Positions 8,786 through 17,702 of a stretch of DNA of 64,000 bases are shown in pieces. The notes under the pieces are model-generated. The model was not told the origin of the DNA. It searched no databases and saw only the letters and a program-made list of their open reading frames with translations. The position numbers and the translations under genes were made by a program. Source of the stretch: Arcobacter arenosus (GTDB taxonomy: Bacteria; Campylobacterota; Campylobacteria; Campylobacterales; Arcobacteraceae); assembly GCF_005771535.1 (NCBI RefSeq), contig NZ_VANU01000008.1, positions 60,291 through 124,290 on the forward strand, written 5' to 3'. Positions within the stretch are counted from its first letter, which is position 1; each line of letters begins with the position of its first letter.

Positions 8786-10127
8786 TTATCATCTCTTTTA
8801 AAATATTTTCAATTAGTGCAATTTCATCTTTTTGTATAGTTCTAAAGTCTAACAAAAATTGTTCATTTTCAATTCTTCCTATAATGTTTTTGGCTCTTAA
8901 TAATTTTTCTATTTTATTTGGCTTATAGTTTTTAAAACCTATTGAAAGTGCAATTGTTGGTATCTTTTTATTTGGAGTTGTCCCTCCACCAATTACCGTT
9001 TTTGTTTCTATAATTTCTGTTTTACAAATATCTTTTATTTTTTCTTGTAGAGATATTGCATCTTTTTTTAATTCATCAAGTGATTTAAAAAGCATATTTA
9101 ATGTTGGAATATTCTCAAGTTTTCCTAAAAGAATAGATTTCATATTCTCTTCAAGTAAAGCAAGAGTTAGTTTATCAACCCTTAACATTCTTAAAAGTTG
9201 GTTTTTCTTTAGTTGGTCTATATATTTTTTCTTTCCAACTATAATTCCAGCTTGAACACTTCCTAAAAGTTTATCCCCTGAAAAACTTAATAGTGATGGA
9301 TTTGATTCCATATATTTTAAAACAGATGGTTCACTTTGGTCAAGTCCATATGGTAAATCAATTATATGACCGCTTCCCATATCATAATAATCAATTACAT
9401 CATGTTCTTTTGCTACTTCTACAATCTCTTTAAATAAAACTTCAGAAGAAAATCCTTCAATTGAATAGTTTGATTTATGAACTTTCATTAACATTGAAGT
9501 GTTTTCATTTATTGCATTAATATAGTCTTTTAGGTGAGTTTTATTGGTTGTTCCAATCTCTTTTAGTGTTGCTCCACTACTACTCATTACATCAGGAACC
9601 CTAAAGCTACCGCCAATTTCAACTAATTCACCTCGACTAACCACAACCTCTTTATTTTTTGCAAAGGTATTAAGTATCAAGAAGACTGCACTCGCATTGT
9701 TGTTTACAATTAAAACATCTTCACATCCAAGTAATTTTTTTACAACATTTGAGATATGAGAATATCTTTCTCCTCTTTTCCCTAATTCTAAGTTATATTC
9801 TAAGTTATTGTAAGAAGTTGCGATTTGTTTTACTGCATCAAAAGTTTTACTATCAATTAAACTTCTACCTAAGTTTGTATGAACAATAACTCCTGTTGCA
9901 TTGATTACTTTTTGAAGTGAAGGTTTTGTAATATCTTCATATTTACTTATTACTTCTTGAATAAGTTTAGTTTCATCTATTTTCTCAATATTTTCTTTTA
10001 AGATATCTTCTCTTAAATTATTGATAACATTTTTTGCAATTGATAGTATTAGAGGTTTTGACATCTCTTCAAAAGCTTTGTTTGAGACAAACTTGTCTAC
10101 CTTTGGAATTGATTTCAGTAAATCCAT
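8778..10127 (-). CDS. selA: L-seryl-tRNA(Sec) selenium transferase SelA
   Basis: SelA converts Ser-tRNA-Sec to Sec-tRNA-Sec with selenophosphate. The protein has 449 residues. The PLP lysine lies in SFSGDKLLGS (Lys286), and the family segments INATGVIVHTNLGRS and GGSFRVPDVM are present. It is the first gene of the selA-selB operon and is read away from tRNA-Sec, with about 54 bases between the selA start and the tRNA 5' end, so the two share a compact divergent promoter region. Confidence 0.96.
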   Translation of the reverse strand: MDLLKSIPKVDKFVSNKAFEEMSKPLILSIAKNVINNLREDILKENIEKIDETKLIQEVISKYEDITKPSLQKVINATGVIVHTNLGRSLIDSKTFDAVKQIATSYNNLEYNLELGKRGERYSHISNVVKKLLGCEDVLIVNNNASAVFLILNTFAKNKEVVVSRGELVEIGGSFRVPDVMSSSGATLKEIGTTNKTHLKDYINAINENTSMLMKVHKSNYSIEGFSSEVLFKEIVEVAKEHDVIDYYDMGSGHIIDLPYGLDQSEPSVLKYMESNPSLLSFSGDKLLGSVQAGIIVGKKKYIDQLKKNQLLRMLRVDKLTLALLEENMKSILLGKLENIPTLNMLFKSLDELKKDAISLQEKIKDICKTEIIETKTVIGGGTTPNKKIPTIALSIGFKNYKPNKIEKLLRAKNIIGRIENEQFLLDFRTIQKDEIALIENILKEMINE

Positions 10128-10162
10128 TTTTAACCTTTTGGAAATTTTAAATAAAGATGTTG

Positions 10163-10168
10163 TATAAT
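10163..10168 (+). promoter_or_regulatory. -10 box for tRNA-Sec
   Basis: A perfect TATAAT lies 13 bases before the predicted tRNA 5' end. No clear -35 is seen, which is usual for sigma-70 promoters of Campylobacterota. Confidence 0.6.
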
Positions 10169-10181
10169 TTCAACCTTGATT

Positions 10182-10281
10182 TGGGGGGTATGTGACCCTG
10201 GTGGGCACCACAGGCTTCAACCCTGATTGGCGGTTTATGTGTATACGCCGCGGTAGGTTCGATTCCTACACCTTCTCGCCA
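10182..10281 (+). tRNA. selC: tRNA-Sec (anticodon TCA)
   Basis: The gene can be folded like E. coli tRNA-Sec. It has an 8-position acceptor stem, a 6-position D stem (GTGACC with GGGCAC, one A-G mismatch), the anticodon loop CTTCAAC with TCA at 10217-10219, a long variable arm, a T arm GTAGG-TTCGATT-CCTAC, discriminator G and an encoded CCA (10279-10281). The 5' acceptor strand is a run of six G, so several acceptor pairs are G-U wobbles and the outermost T-C does not pair. It sits divergent from selA, in keeping with its role as the Sec carrier. Confidence 0.9.
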
Positions 10282-10514
10282 TTCCTCAAATCTATACAAA
10301 TTCTTTAAATATAAAATAAAATATCATGCCTTATTTCACTTGTTTTTAGCTATTTTAAGGCTTATAAAGTAGTAAATTATAACTAATAAAAAATCAGTAA
10401 AGTCTTAATTTGTAAAAAAAAATTTACTAAAAGTGTCATAGTTAAGGTATAATTGAATAATTATTCATTAAAATAATATCACATTTTTAATTATTTTATA
10501 AAAAAGGCTAGCTC

Positions 10515-10901
10515 GTGAAAAAAATTTTGGTTGTTGACTATGATAATTATATCTCTTCTTATGATTTTTTAGAGCAATTAACAACTTATGAAATTGAGCA
10601 TGCAAACTCTTATACTGATTTTAAATTAAAGTTTGAAATAAAAAAATATGATTTATGTATTTTGAGTATTGAAGATAATATAGAAAGAGATTTTATCGTA
10701 TATGATATTTTAGCTTTAGATAAAACTCAGTCTATTTTACAATTAGTTATGCCTAAATCTCAATGTTTTTTTGATAAAGACTGTAAAAATTGTGAAAAAT
10801 ATAATATTAAAAGTATATTTTTTGATAACAATGAAAAAGTTTTAAAATATATAACAAGCTTTGAAACCTCAATATGTGAGTTTACAAAGCTTAATATTTA
10901 A
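10515..10901 (+). CDS. Pseudo-receiver-like protein with a Cys cluster
   Basis: This 128-residue protein starts at GTG 10515 after AAAAAGGCTA. The N-terminus KKILVVDYDN looks like a response-regulator receiver beta-1 strand. Where the phospho-accepting Asp would be expected (YDLCILSIEDN) there is Ser, so it probably cannot be phosphorylated normally. Near residues 88-98 it has CFFDKDCKNC, three closely spaced cysteines that might bind metal. The gene ends four bases inside the 3' end of the convergent GGDEF gene. I do not recognise a named family, and the function is unknown. Confidence 0.6.
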   Translation: MKKILVVDYDNYISSYDFLEQLTTYEIEHANSYTDFKLKFEIKKYDLCILSIEDNIERDFIVYDILALDKTQSILQLVMPKSQCFFDKDCKNCEKYNIKSIFFDNNEKVLKYITSFETSICEFTKLNI

Positions 10902-12190
10902 AACTCTTTTATAATAACTTTATTTCTACCTGCACTTTTAGCATTGTATAAAGCCTCATCTGCTCTTTTTATAGTATCTTTTATATCTTCATTTAAAGAA
11001 TGAATAGTTCCACCACAAGAACAAGTAAGTTTAATATTTTTAGAAAAATTTGAGTTTTCAATATTTTTTCTTAATTTTTCAAGACTTATTTCTAAATCGG
11101 TATAGTTTTTTATTTTTAAAATAAATATAAATTCTTCTCCACCCCATCTAATTAGATAATCATCCATTCTAGAGTATTTTTTTATAATTTTTACAAAATC
11201 AACTAAAATATTATCTCCCACATCATGTCCATAAGTATCATTTACATTTTTGAAATAATCAATATCTAAAATAGCAATACCAAAGCTGTATGTTTCATCT
11301 ACAAATTTTGAGATTAGTTTTTCATAATTATCCTCAAAATATTCTCTATTAAATGCACCAGTTAATTTATCATGTATAGTTTTATCTTTAAGTTGAAGTT
11401 GTTTTAAAAATGTTTCACTAATATCTGTAAAAGTTAATACTATCGTCTCTTCATGTTGCGCAATGGTGATTTTAAAAGCTTTTATACCCATAGTTTTATG
11501 GCATAAAATAGATACTATTCTTTCAGAAGGAGTTGCTTTTTTTAAACTCTCAATCCAATTTTCATTTTCTTTTACTTTCCCTATGTGGAAGTAGTTATCA
11601 TTTTCTATAAAAGTTTTTTCAATAGCTTGGTATTCTTTTTTTAATTCTTCTAGATTTTCAGATAAATAAAAGTCTAATAAAGTTTTATTAGCAAAGGTAA
11701 GTTCACAGTTTTTATTAAATAAAGCAATCATTGTAGCTTGAGTATTTAAAACCATATGTAAAAAATCATTTTGTTTTGAAACTTTTTCTTGGAGTTTTTC
11801 TATTTTTTTCTTGATATTTAAAAGATCAAGTGTTTTTTCTAAAACTTCTTCTAATATATCTAAATCAATTGGCTTAATGATATATCTATCAATTTTATAT
11901 TGAATTGATTCTAATAAGTATTGAGTGTCATTATGTGCAGAACAAACAATTATGGGGATATCTTTATTTTTTTCCCTAATTGTTTTGATTAATTCCATAC
12001 CATTAAGGTTTGGCATTCGAATATCAGTTAAAACAATATCAATCTGTTCCTTTTCATATATTTCTAGTGCTTCTTGACCATCTTTAGCCGCATAAACATT
12101 TTTAAAATAATCTTCTAGAACAGAAGATAACATTTGTGAGACGAGTTGGTCATCTTCTGCATATAAAATTGAAAAATCTGTTTTATTCAT
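10898..12190 (-). CDS. Response regulator with GGDEF diguanylate cyclase output
   Basis: The 430-residue protein has an N-terminal receiver domain with acidic pair EDD (12-14), phospho-Asp56 in DIVLTDIRMP and Lys in KPID. A short coiled coil and a PAS-like middle region follow (about 140-260). The C-terminal GGDEF domain carries the active-site variant RWGGEEF near residue 349, so it should make cyclic di-GMP. There is no EAL domain. It overlaps the upstream sensor kinase gene by eight bases and is its likely partner. Confidence 0.9.
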   Translation of the reverse strand: MNKTDFSILYAEDDQLVSQMLSSVLEDYFKNVYAAKDGQEALEIYEKEQIDIVLTDIRMPNLNGMELIKTIREKNKDIPIIVCSAHNDTQYLLESIQYKIDRYIIKPIDLDILEEVLEKTLDLLNIKKKIEKLQEKVSKQNDFLHMVLNTQATMIALFNKNCELTFANKTLLDFYLSENLEELKKEYQAIEKTFIENDNYFHIGKVKENENWIESLKKATPSERIVSILCHKTMGIKAFKITIAQHEETIVLTFTDISETFLKQLQLKDKTIHDKLTGAFNREYFEDNYEKLISKFVDETYSFGIAILDIDYFKNVNDTYGHDVGDNILVDFVKIIKKYSRMDDYLIRWGGEEFIFILKIKNYTDLEISLEKLRKNIENSNFSKNIKLTCSCGGTIHSLNEDIKDTIKRADEALYNAKSAGRNKVIIKEF

Positions 12191-14936
12191 TTTTATCCTT
12201 CTCTTTTAGAGGAATTTCAATTGTAAAAATTGTAATATCATCTTGTGTTGTAACATTTATTTTTCCAGATACAGAATTTTCTATAATTAATTTTGACATA
12301 TATAATCCCAATCCTGTACCATTTTTTTCCTCTTTTGTTGAAAAATATGGTTCAAAAATATTTTCTATTACATTTTCAGATATTCCACCTGCATTATCTT
12401 CAATTTTAATAATTAGTTTTTCATTTTCTAATAAATTATATATTTTTATATAAAAATTTGGCTTATCTTTAGTTACTGCTTCAATACTATTATTAATCAT
12501 AGTTAAAAAAACTTGTAAGAGTTCATTTTTAAATGTATATATTTTTAGTTTTTCTAAATTATTATATTCGATAATTAGATTTTCAACTCTATTACTTATA
12601 AGAACTTCTAAATTTCTATAAAACTCTTCTAACAAAAAAGCTTCTTTTTTCTTATTAGGTTTATAAAAATTACAAAAATCTTCTATAGTTTGTGATAAGT
12701 GTTTTAGAATATCAGTTGTTGTATTTTTGTAGAAAACAAATTCATCTTTTTGAGCTACATTTGGTTCTACTTTTCTAATAAACATTTGAGTTAAAACAGA
12801 TAATTGATTTAAAGGTTGTCTCCATTGGTGAGCTATCATATTTAACATTTCACCTTGAAGAGCTAATTTACTTTGTTTTTGTAGCAAGAATGCCTGTTGT
12901 ATTCTCTCTTTTTCGTTTAAAACTTTTTCTGTAATATCTTGCACTGATGCTATTGTTTTTATTGCTTCTTTATCTTTGTTATGAATCATTTTCCAATAAA
13001 TCATTATATATTTAACTTTTTTAGCTGGAGTTATTATTTTTACTTCAGCATTTTGCTCCTCTTTTGAAGTATAAGAGTTCATAAGTTTTTCTTTAAACTT
13101 CTCTTTATCATCAGGATGAATAAAATCAATTAAAAGTTTTCTACTTATTTTTGGATAATCTTTTGGTGAAATTTCAAATATATCATAAATAGAATCATCT
13201 ATTTCTTCATAATAATCTTTTGATAAATCATTTACAAAAGAACTAATTTTTGCTATTTTTCTAGCTTGTTTTAAACTATTTGTTAACTCATTTTCTTTCT
13301 TTCTTTTTTTATCAAGTATTTTTATATATCTAAATTCAAGGAGGGCAATAATAACTAATAATATAAATAAAATATACCATAGCCATTCGTAGTTTTTTTC
13401 AATTACATACTTTGATATTCTATAGTTTGAGGCAAAACTATTTAACTGTTCATTTGAAAAATCATTTATAGTTTTATTAATAGAAGAGTGTAAAAGTGGA
13501 TATTTATTATTTACTAAAATTGCACCATTTGCTTTTAAACTATCAAAAATATCGTCAATTTTAAATTTATCAGGTCCATATTTTCTTATCGTTTCATCAG
13601 CAATATAAGTTGTAAGGATAAAGTGAGACTTTGAATCATTTTTGATTATTTTCATAATTTCATCAATATTTGAATTAACAATTACTTTTGCTTTTGGATA
13701 TTTTTCTAGGAATTGATTTTTGAAAATTTCATCTTTTGTATAAAAAATATGGTTGTTCAATTGACTTAAATTAGAAATATATGGATTATTTATAGAACCA
13801 ATTGAAACATAAAATTGATTAAGCATTGGTTTTGTAAATGTAAAATCTTTATATCCAGTATATCTATTTTTTTCCATTGAAATTAGGTCACATTTATCTT
13901 TGTTTATATTTTCTTTAAACTCTTCAAGGCTATTTGAAGTTATAGGTATAAATTTAATATTAAGTTTTTTTGATATTTCATCGTAAATTTGTCCAGCTAT
14001 ACCAATAAGTTTTCCATTTTCAACAGCATCTATTGGGTAGTTTTTATATTTTGAACATACATTAAACTCATTTTTTGTTTTTAGAAAATCTATCTCTTCT
14101 TTTGTTAGTTGATTATTATTGTTTTTTTGTGAATCATCCCCTAACCATTTTTTTAAAATTGTATTCTTTTCTTCTAAACTTAAAGAGTTTATACTTTTAT
14201 TTATAATTGATTGAAGTATTTTGTCATTTGGTTTAACTGCTGCAGCGGTATTAGGTTGAAACTCTTTTAATCTATATATAGAATGGATATCTTTAATTTC
14301 ATATTTTCCTAGAATGTATTTATCCCTATGAAAAGTGATAACAGCATCAACTTTATTATTTTCAAGTAGAAAAAAAGCTTCTAAGGTTGTCTTTTGTCCC
14401 CTAATCTTTATTTTATCTTCATATTTTTTAAGTGAGCTTTTTAAAGATAAAATATTAAAATTAAAAGCAATCTCTTTTCCATATAAATCCTCTATTGAAT
14501 TTATTTCAAAAGATTGTGAATCTTTTGTAAATACACTATATGAAGCCTTTGATATAGGTTCTGCTTCAAGTAAGTTTTCTTTTTGTACAATTTTTTTATT
14601 GATTACTGGTATTACATCTATATTTCCATTTTTTAAATCATTTATTATCTCTTTCCATGATTTATTTATAAACTCAACATCAAAACCAAATTTTTCACTT
14701 AAGGTTTTATATGTATCTATAATTATTCCATTTAAATTACCACTACTATCTTTAAAAAAAAGTGGTTCAAATACAGAAGAGTGTCCAACTTTTATTAAGG
14801 GGTTTTGTTTTAAATATTCTTGTTCCTCTGTTGTAAAAATAGTTTTAGAAAGCTGTGTTAAATCTTTATTTTTTGAAGTATGAATATTTGCAAACAATGT
14901 TAAAAAAAATAAAGATGATATAAAAAATAATCTCAA
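12183..14936 (-). CDS. Hybrid-input sensor histidine kinase with two periplasmic solute-binding domains
   Basis: The 917-residue membrane kinase begins with a signal-anchor segment. Two amino-acid-binding-protein-like (SBP_bac_3) domains follow in tandem, about residues 40-265 and 275-500, then a membrane helix near 515-535 (WLWYILFILLVIIALLEF). A PAS domain comes next, then a dimerisation helix with the phospho-acceptor His in HQWRQPLNQL (about residue 703), and a C-terminal ATPase with DNAGGI and GTGLGLYMSK. It probably senses small ligands in the periplasm. The next gene, a GGDEF response regulator, overlaps it, so the output is likely cyclic di-GMP. Confidence 0.9.
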   Translation of the reverse strand: MRLFFISSLFFLTLFANIHTSKNKDLTQLSKTIFTTEEQEYLKQNPLIKVGHSSVFEPLFFKDSSGNLNGIIIDTYKTLSEKFGFDVEFINKSWKEIINDLKNGNIDVIPVINKKIVQKENLLEAEPISKASYSVFTKDSQSFEINSIEDLYGKEIAFNFNILSLKSSLKKYEDKIKIRGQKTTLEAFFLLENNKVDAVITFHRDKYILGKYEIKDIHSIYRLKEFQPNTAAAVKPNDKILQSIINKSINSLSLEEKNTILKKWLGDDSQKNNNNQLTKEEIDFLKTKNEFNVCSKYKNYPIDAVENGKLIGIAGQIYDEISKKLNIKFIPITSNSLEEFKENINKDKCDLISMEKNRYTGYKDFTFTKPMLNQFYVSIGSINNPYISNLSQLNNHIFYTKDEIFKNQFLEKYPKAKVIVNSNIDEIMKIIKNDSKSHFILTTYIADETIRKYGPDKFKIDDIFDSLKANGAILVNNKYPLLHSSINKTINDFSNEQLNSFASNYRISKYVIEKNYEWLWYILFILLVIIALLEFRYIKILDKKRKKENELTNSLKQARKIAKISSFVNDLSKDYYEEIDDSIYDIFEISPKDYPKISRKLLIDFIHPDDKEKFKEKLMNSYTSKEEQNAEVKIITPAKKVKYIMIYWKMIHNKDKEAIKTIASVQDITEKVLNEKERIQQAFLLQKQSKLALQGEMLNMIAHQWRQPLNQLSVLTQMFIRKVEPNVAQKDEFVFYKNTTTDILKHLSQTIEDFCNFYKPNKKKEAFLLEEFYRNLEVLISNRVENLIIEYNNLEKLKIYTFKNELLQVFLTMINNSIEAVTKDKPNFYIKIYNLLENEKLIIKIEDNAGGISENVIENIFEPYFSTKEEKNGTGLGLYMSKLIIENSVSGKINVTTQDDITIFTIEIPLKEKDKNE

Positions 14937-14986
14937 AAATAGCCCTTTTAGAAAATTATTTTATTATATCAAAAAAAAAGGTGAAT

Positions 14987-16021
14987 TCAATAAATCATAA
15001 TAGGACTCGCACCTCTAGGTATAACTTCACCAATAATTGAAGCATATCCAAAACTTAAATCTTCAATAACTTTTATATACTCTTTAGCATCATCAGGATC
15101 CATCGCTATTAAAAGTCCACCAGAAATTTGTGTATCACAGTACATTAAATAGCAGGCATTTGTTGCACACATTATTGTTGTCTTATCTTCAATATATTTC
15201 ATATTTTTTTTAGATCTTTCTGGATAAACTCCTTGCGCTGCTAATTCATTTGCTTCTGTTATAACTGGAACTTCCCCACAATGAATAGCAAAAGAATTAA
15301 AATTACTAGTTGATTCTAAAGCATGACCTAATAAACCAAAATCAGATATATTGGTAACTGAACTAACTTTATAATCTCGTAATATTTTAGATGGTAGATA
15401 GTTTAAAGTTTCTAAAATTTTTATAGTCTCTTTTTTTGCATTTTCATCTAATAAATCTTTTTTTATTGCATCTGTTAAAATACCTGTTCCAACGGGCTTT
15501 GTTAAAACTAATACATGTCCGATTTTGGCAGTATTATTTCTATATATCTTATTGGGATGAATCATCCCTGTAACAGATAATCCATAAAACATCTCTAATG
15601 ATTCAATAGTGTTTCCTCCCATTAGAAGACCACCACACTCTTGAATCTTTTCATTTCCACCTCTAAGTATCTCTTTTAATACTTCTGTTCCATGGTTTTT
15701 TTTATCAAAACCTACAATATTTAAAGCTGTTTTAACACTTGCACCCATTGCAAAAACATTAGATAGTGAATTTGCAGCTGCAATTTTTCCAAATATATAA
15801 GGGTCATCAACAATAGGTGTAATAAAATCTAGGGTTTGTACTATTGATTCTTCATCATTTATTTTATATACAGAAGCATTATCATTATTTTCAAATCCAA
15901 CAACAACTCGGCCATCACACGGTACTAAGCTAATAATTGATTGTTTTAGATCCCCCGGACCCATCTTAGCTGCTCAACCTACGGCTTGAACAAATTTTGT
16001 TAGTTTATATTCTTCTTTCAT
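14987..16021 (-). CDS. selD: Selenide, water dikinase SelD, selenocysteine-containing (copy 1)
   Basis: SelD makes selenophosphate from selenide and ATP. The gene starts at ATG 16019-16021 and reads through an in-frame TGA (minus strand, 15974-15976) as residue 16, inside VG-Sec-AAKMGPGDL, the catalytic loop where other SelD proteins have Cys or Sec. With readthrough the protein has 344 residues, the family length. VGFENNDNASVY, DPYIFGKIAAANSLSNVFAMG and GGNTIE cover the ATP and metal sites. Stopping at TGA or starting after it would lose the catalytic residue. The sensor kinase gene follows 50 bases downstream on the same strand; the double-cubane reductase is divergent. A second Sec-containing selD lies at 56764-57795. 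Confidence 0.93.
15948..15976 (-). promoter_or_regulatory. Sec TGA codon and bacterial SECIS hairpin in selD copy 1
   Basis: On the minus strand the TGA (15976-15974) is followed after 11 bases by a hairpin GGGTC-CGGGG-GATCT with a 5-bp stem that includes two G-U pairs. The second selD has the same spacing and the same CGGGG loop. Confidence 0.75.
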
Positions 16022-16211
16022 AATTTCTCTTTTAGACAGTTATTATAAGTTCTAATTATAATACAAAAAAGTATTTTTTAATTATATTAATATTTAATTA
16101 AATTTTACAATTAATGTAGTTAAAGTTGGATTAATATATTAGTTTTATATATTAGTAATTATTTTTATTTAAGAAAAATTTAATTAAAAAAGGAATATAG
16201 TTTTGTTATAT

Positions 16212-16271
16212 AAGCATTGCCTAAGTTTAGGCCAGACATAAAAATAACTTTTTTACTTGACTACATATGCT
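16212..16271 (+). promoter_or_regulatory. Candidate structured leader RNA A (three-way junction) before the double-cubane reductase operon
   Basis: AGCAT (16213-16217) pairs with ATGCT (16267-16271). Inside lie a hairpin GCCTAA-GT-TTAGGC (16219-16232), then GACA, a TAAAAA/TTTTTA stem, and GACTACAT. The same parts in the same order occur at 32408-32475. A -10-like TATAGT at 16196-16201 would start the transcript a few bases before the structure. The 354-base gap 16022-16375 holds this element, the hairpin at 16278 and otherwise AT-rich sequence. Confidence 0.5.
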
Positions 16272-16277
16272 GTTAAT

Positions 16278-16294
16278 TGTCTAAGTTTTAGACA
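16278..16294 (+). repeat. Second hairpin of leader A (TGTCTAA-GTT-TTAGACA)
   Basis: A 7-bp stem with a GTT loop follows seven bases after the closing stem of leader A. Its core CTAAG-TTT-TAG resembles the first hairpin of the element, so it may be a duplicated hairpin or part of the switching region. No T-run follows it. Confidence 0.45.
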
Positions 16295-16375
16295 CACATG
16301 ATTTAAAGACAGTACTTTCTTAATTATTCTTCTTTTTCTCATGTATTACAAAAAATTATACTATAGGAAAATAAA

Positions 16376-17698
16376 ATGGGTGTTGCAGAACATAAAAAAC
16401 TACTTTCAGATATTGGTGTTGATGTTGATAGACATGCTCAAATGATGAGTATGGGATTAGAATCTTATGAGGCACAATTTAAGTCTCAAAATAATAGACC
16501 AAAAGGTATGGAATATTTTGATTGGTTTATGAGTGAGATTCAAGGTCAAAGAATTGCAGAGATTAATAAATTAAGAGCTGAAAAAAAGCCAGCAGTTGGT
16601 ACATTTTGTATTTTTGTTCCTGAAGAGATTATTGTTGGTGCAGGGGGAGCATGTTTTGGTTTATGTGGTGGGAGTCCCGCTACAATTGCCGATGCAGAAA
16701 CAGAGCTTCCTAGAAATATTTGTCCATTAATTAAGTCAGCTCACGGGTTTAAACTTCAAAAAACATGTGCTTATACACAAAGTTCAGATTTTATTTATGG
16801 TGAAACAACTTGTGAAGCGAAAAAGAAAACTTGGGAGATTTTAAATAAACATCATCCTGTACATGTAATGAATATTCCTCATATGAAAAGGGAAAAAGAT
16901 TTAAAAATGTGGCAAGAAGAGATTGTTGAATTTAAAGAACATATAGAAGAAGTTGCAGGTAAAAAATTAAGTTTAGATGAGATGATTGAAGGAACAAAAA
17001 TCATCAATGAAAAAAGAAAAGCAATGCAAAGACTTGATTCTTTAAGGGGAATGAACCCAGATGTTATACCAATTTCTGGTAAAGATGCATTATTTATAAA
17101 TCAAATGGGATTTTTAGATGACCCTAGAAGATATACACAAAAAGTAAATGAATTATGTGATGAATTAGAAAAAAGAATTGATGAAAATAATTCTGTATTT
17201 GAAAAAGACACTCCAAGACTTATGGTTTTAGGAACTCCAATTGCTCCACCAAACTGGAAACTTCACACAGCAGTTGAGGGCTCAGGTGGTGCTATTATAA
17301 ATGAAGAATCATGTATTGGGCATAGATACTATAAAGACAATGTTGATTTAGATAGTGTTGAAACTGAAGAAGATTTAATGAAACAATTAATGCAAAGATA
17401 TAGTGCTGTTGATTGTGCGTGTTTTACACCAAATACACCAAGAATTGATAAAATTTTAAAAATGTATGAAGATAGAAAAGCTGATGGAGTTATCTATTAT
17501 ACATTATCTTTTTGTCATACATATAATGTTGAATCTCATTTAGTAACAGAAGCACTTGAAGCTGCTGGAATACCATGTTTAGTTATTGAATCAGATTATT
17601 CACCTGAAGATGCAGGTCAAATTAAAACTAGAGTTGAAGCATTTTTAGAATCAATATCTTTTAAGAAAAAAGCAAAAAACTTTAAAAATAAAGATTAA
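16376..17698 (+). CDS. Double-cubane-cluster-type reductase / 2-hydroxyacyl-CoA dehydratase D-component family (YjiM-like)
   Basis: The 440-residue protein belongs to the HgdB/BcrC/DCCP superfamily, ATP-driven reductases with unusual iron-sulfur clusters. Cysteines in conserved-looking places include GACFGLCGG (about residue 90), RNICPL, KTCAYTQ, TTCEAK, EESCIGHRY, DCACFTPNTPR and SFCHTYN. The gene stands as a single D-type subunit beside one activator ATPase, with no second dehydratase subunit and no CoA-pathway gene. That layout fits the double-cubane protein/YjiM group rather than hydroxyglutaryl-CoA dehydratase. The natural substrate of that group is unknown. The ATG is preceded by TAGGAAAA. 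Placement next to selD hints at a link with selenium but does not prove it. Confidence 0.82.
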   Translation: MGVAEHKKLLSDIGVDVDRHAQMMSMGLESYEAQFKSQNNRPKGMEYFDWFMSEIQGQRIAEINKLRAEKKPAVGTFCIFVPEEIIVGAGGACFGLCGGSPATIADAETELPRNICPLIKSAHGFKLQKTCAYTQSSDFIYGETTCEAKKKTWEILNKHHPVHVMNIPHMKREKDLKMWQEEIVEFKEHIEEVAGKKLSLDEMIEGTKIINEKRKAMQRLDSLRGMNPDVIPISGKDALFINQMGFLDDPRRYTQKVNELCDELEKRIDENNSVFEKDTPRLMVLGTPIAPPNWKLHTAVEGSGGAIINEESCIGHRYYKDNVDLDSVETEEDLMKQLMQRYSAVDCACFTPNTPRIDKILKMYEDRKADGVIYYTLSFCHTYNVESHLVTEALEAAGIPCLVIESDYSPEDAGQIKTRVEAFLESISFKKKAKNFKNKD

Positions 17699-17702
17699 AA
17701 AT

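Noticed and set aside
14335..14883. 182-residue open frame on the plus strand opposite the sensor kinase
   Set aside because: It lies inside a well-supported gene, has Ser/Leu/Phe-rich antisense composition, and no family motif is visible.
15974..15976. selD copy 1 as a truncated gene or pseudogene
   Set aside because: The TGA falls exactly at the catalytic Cys/Sec position, the frame continues on both sides with family motifs, a SECIS-like hairpin follows, and the full Sec machinery is in the window.
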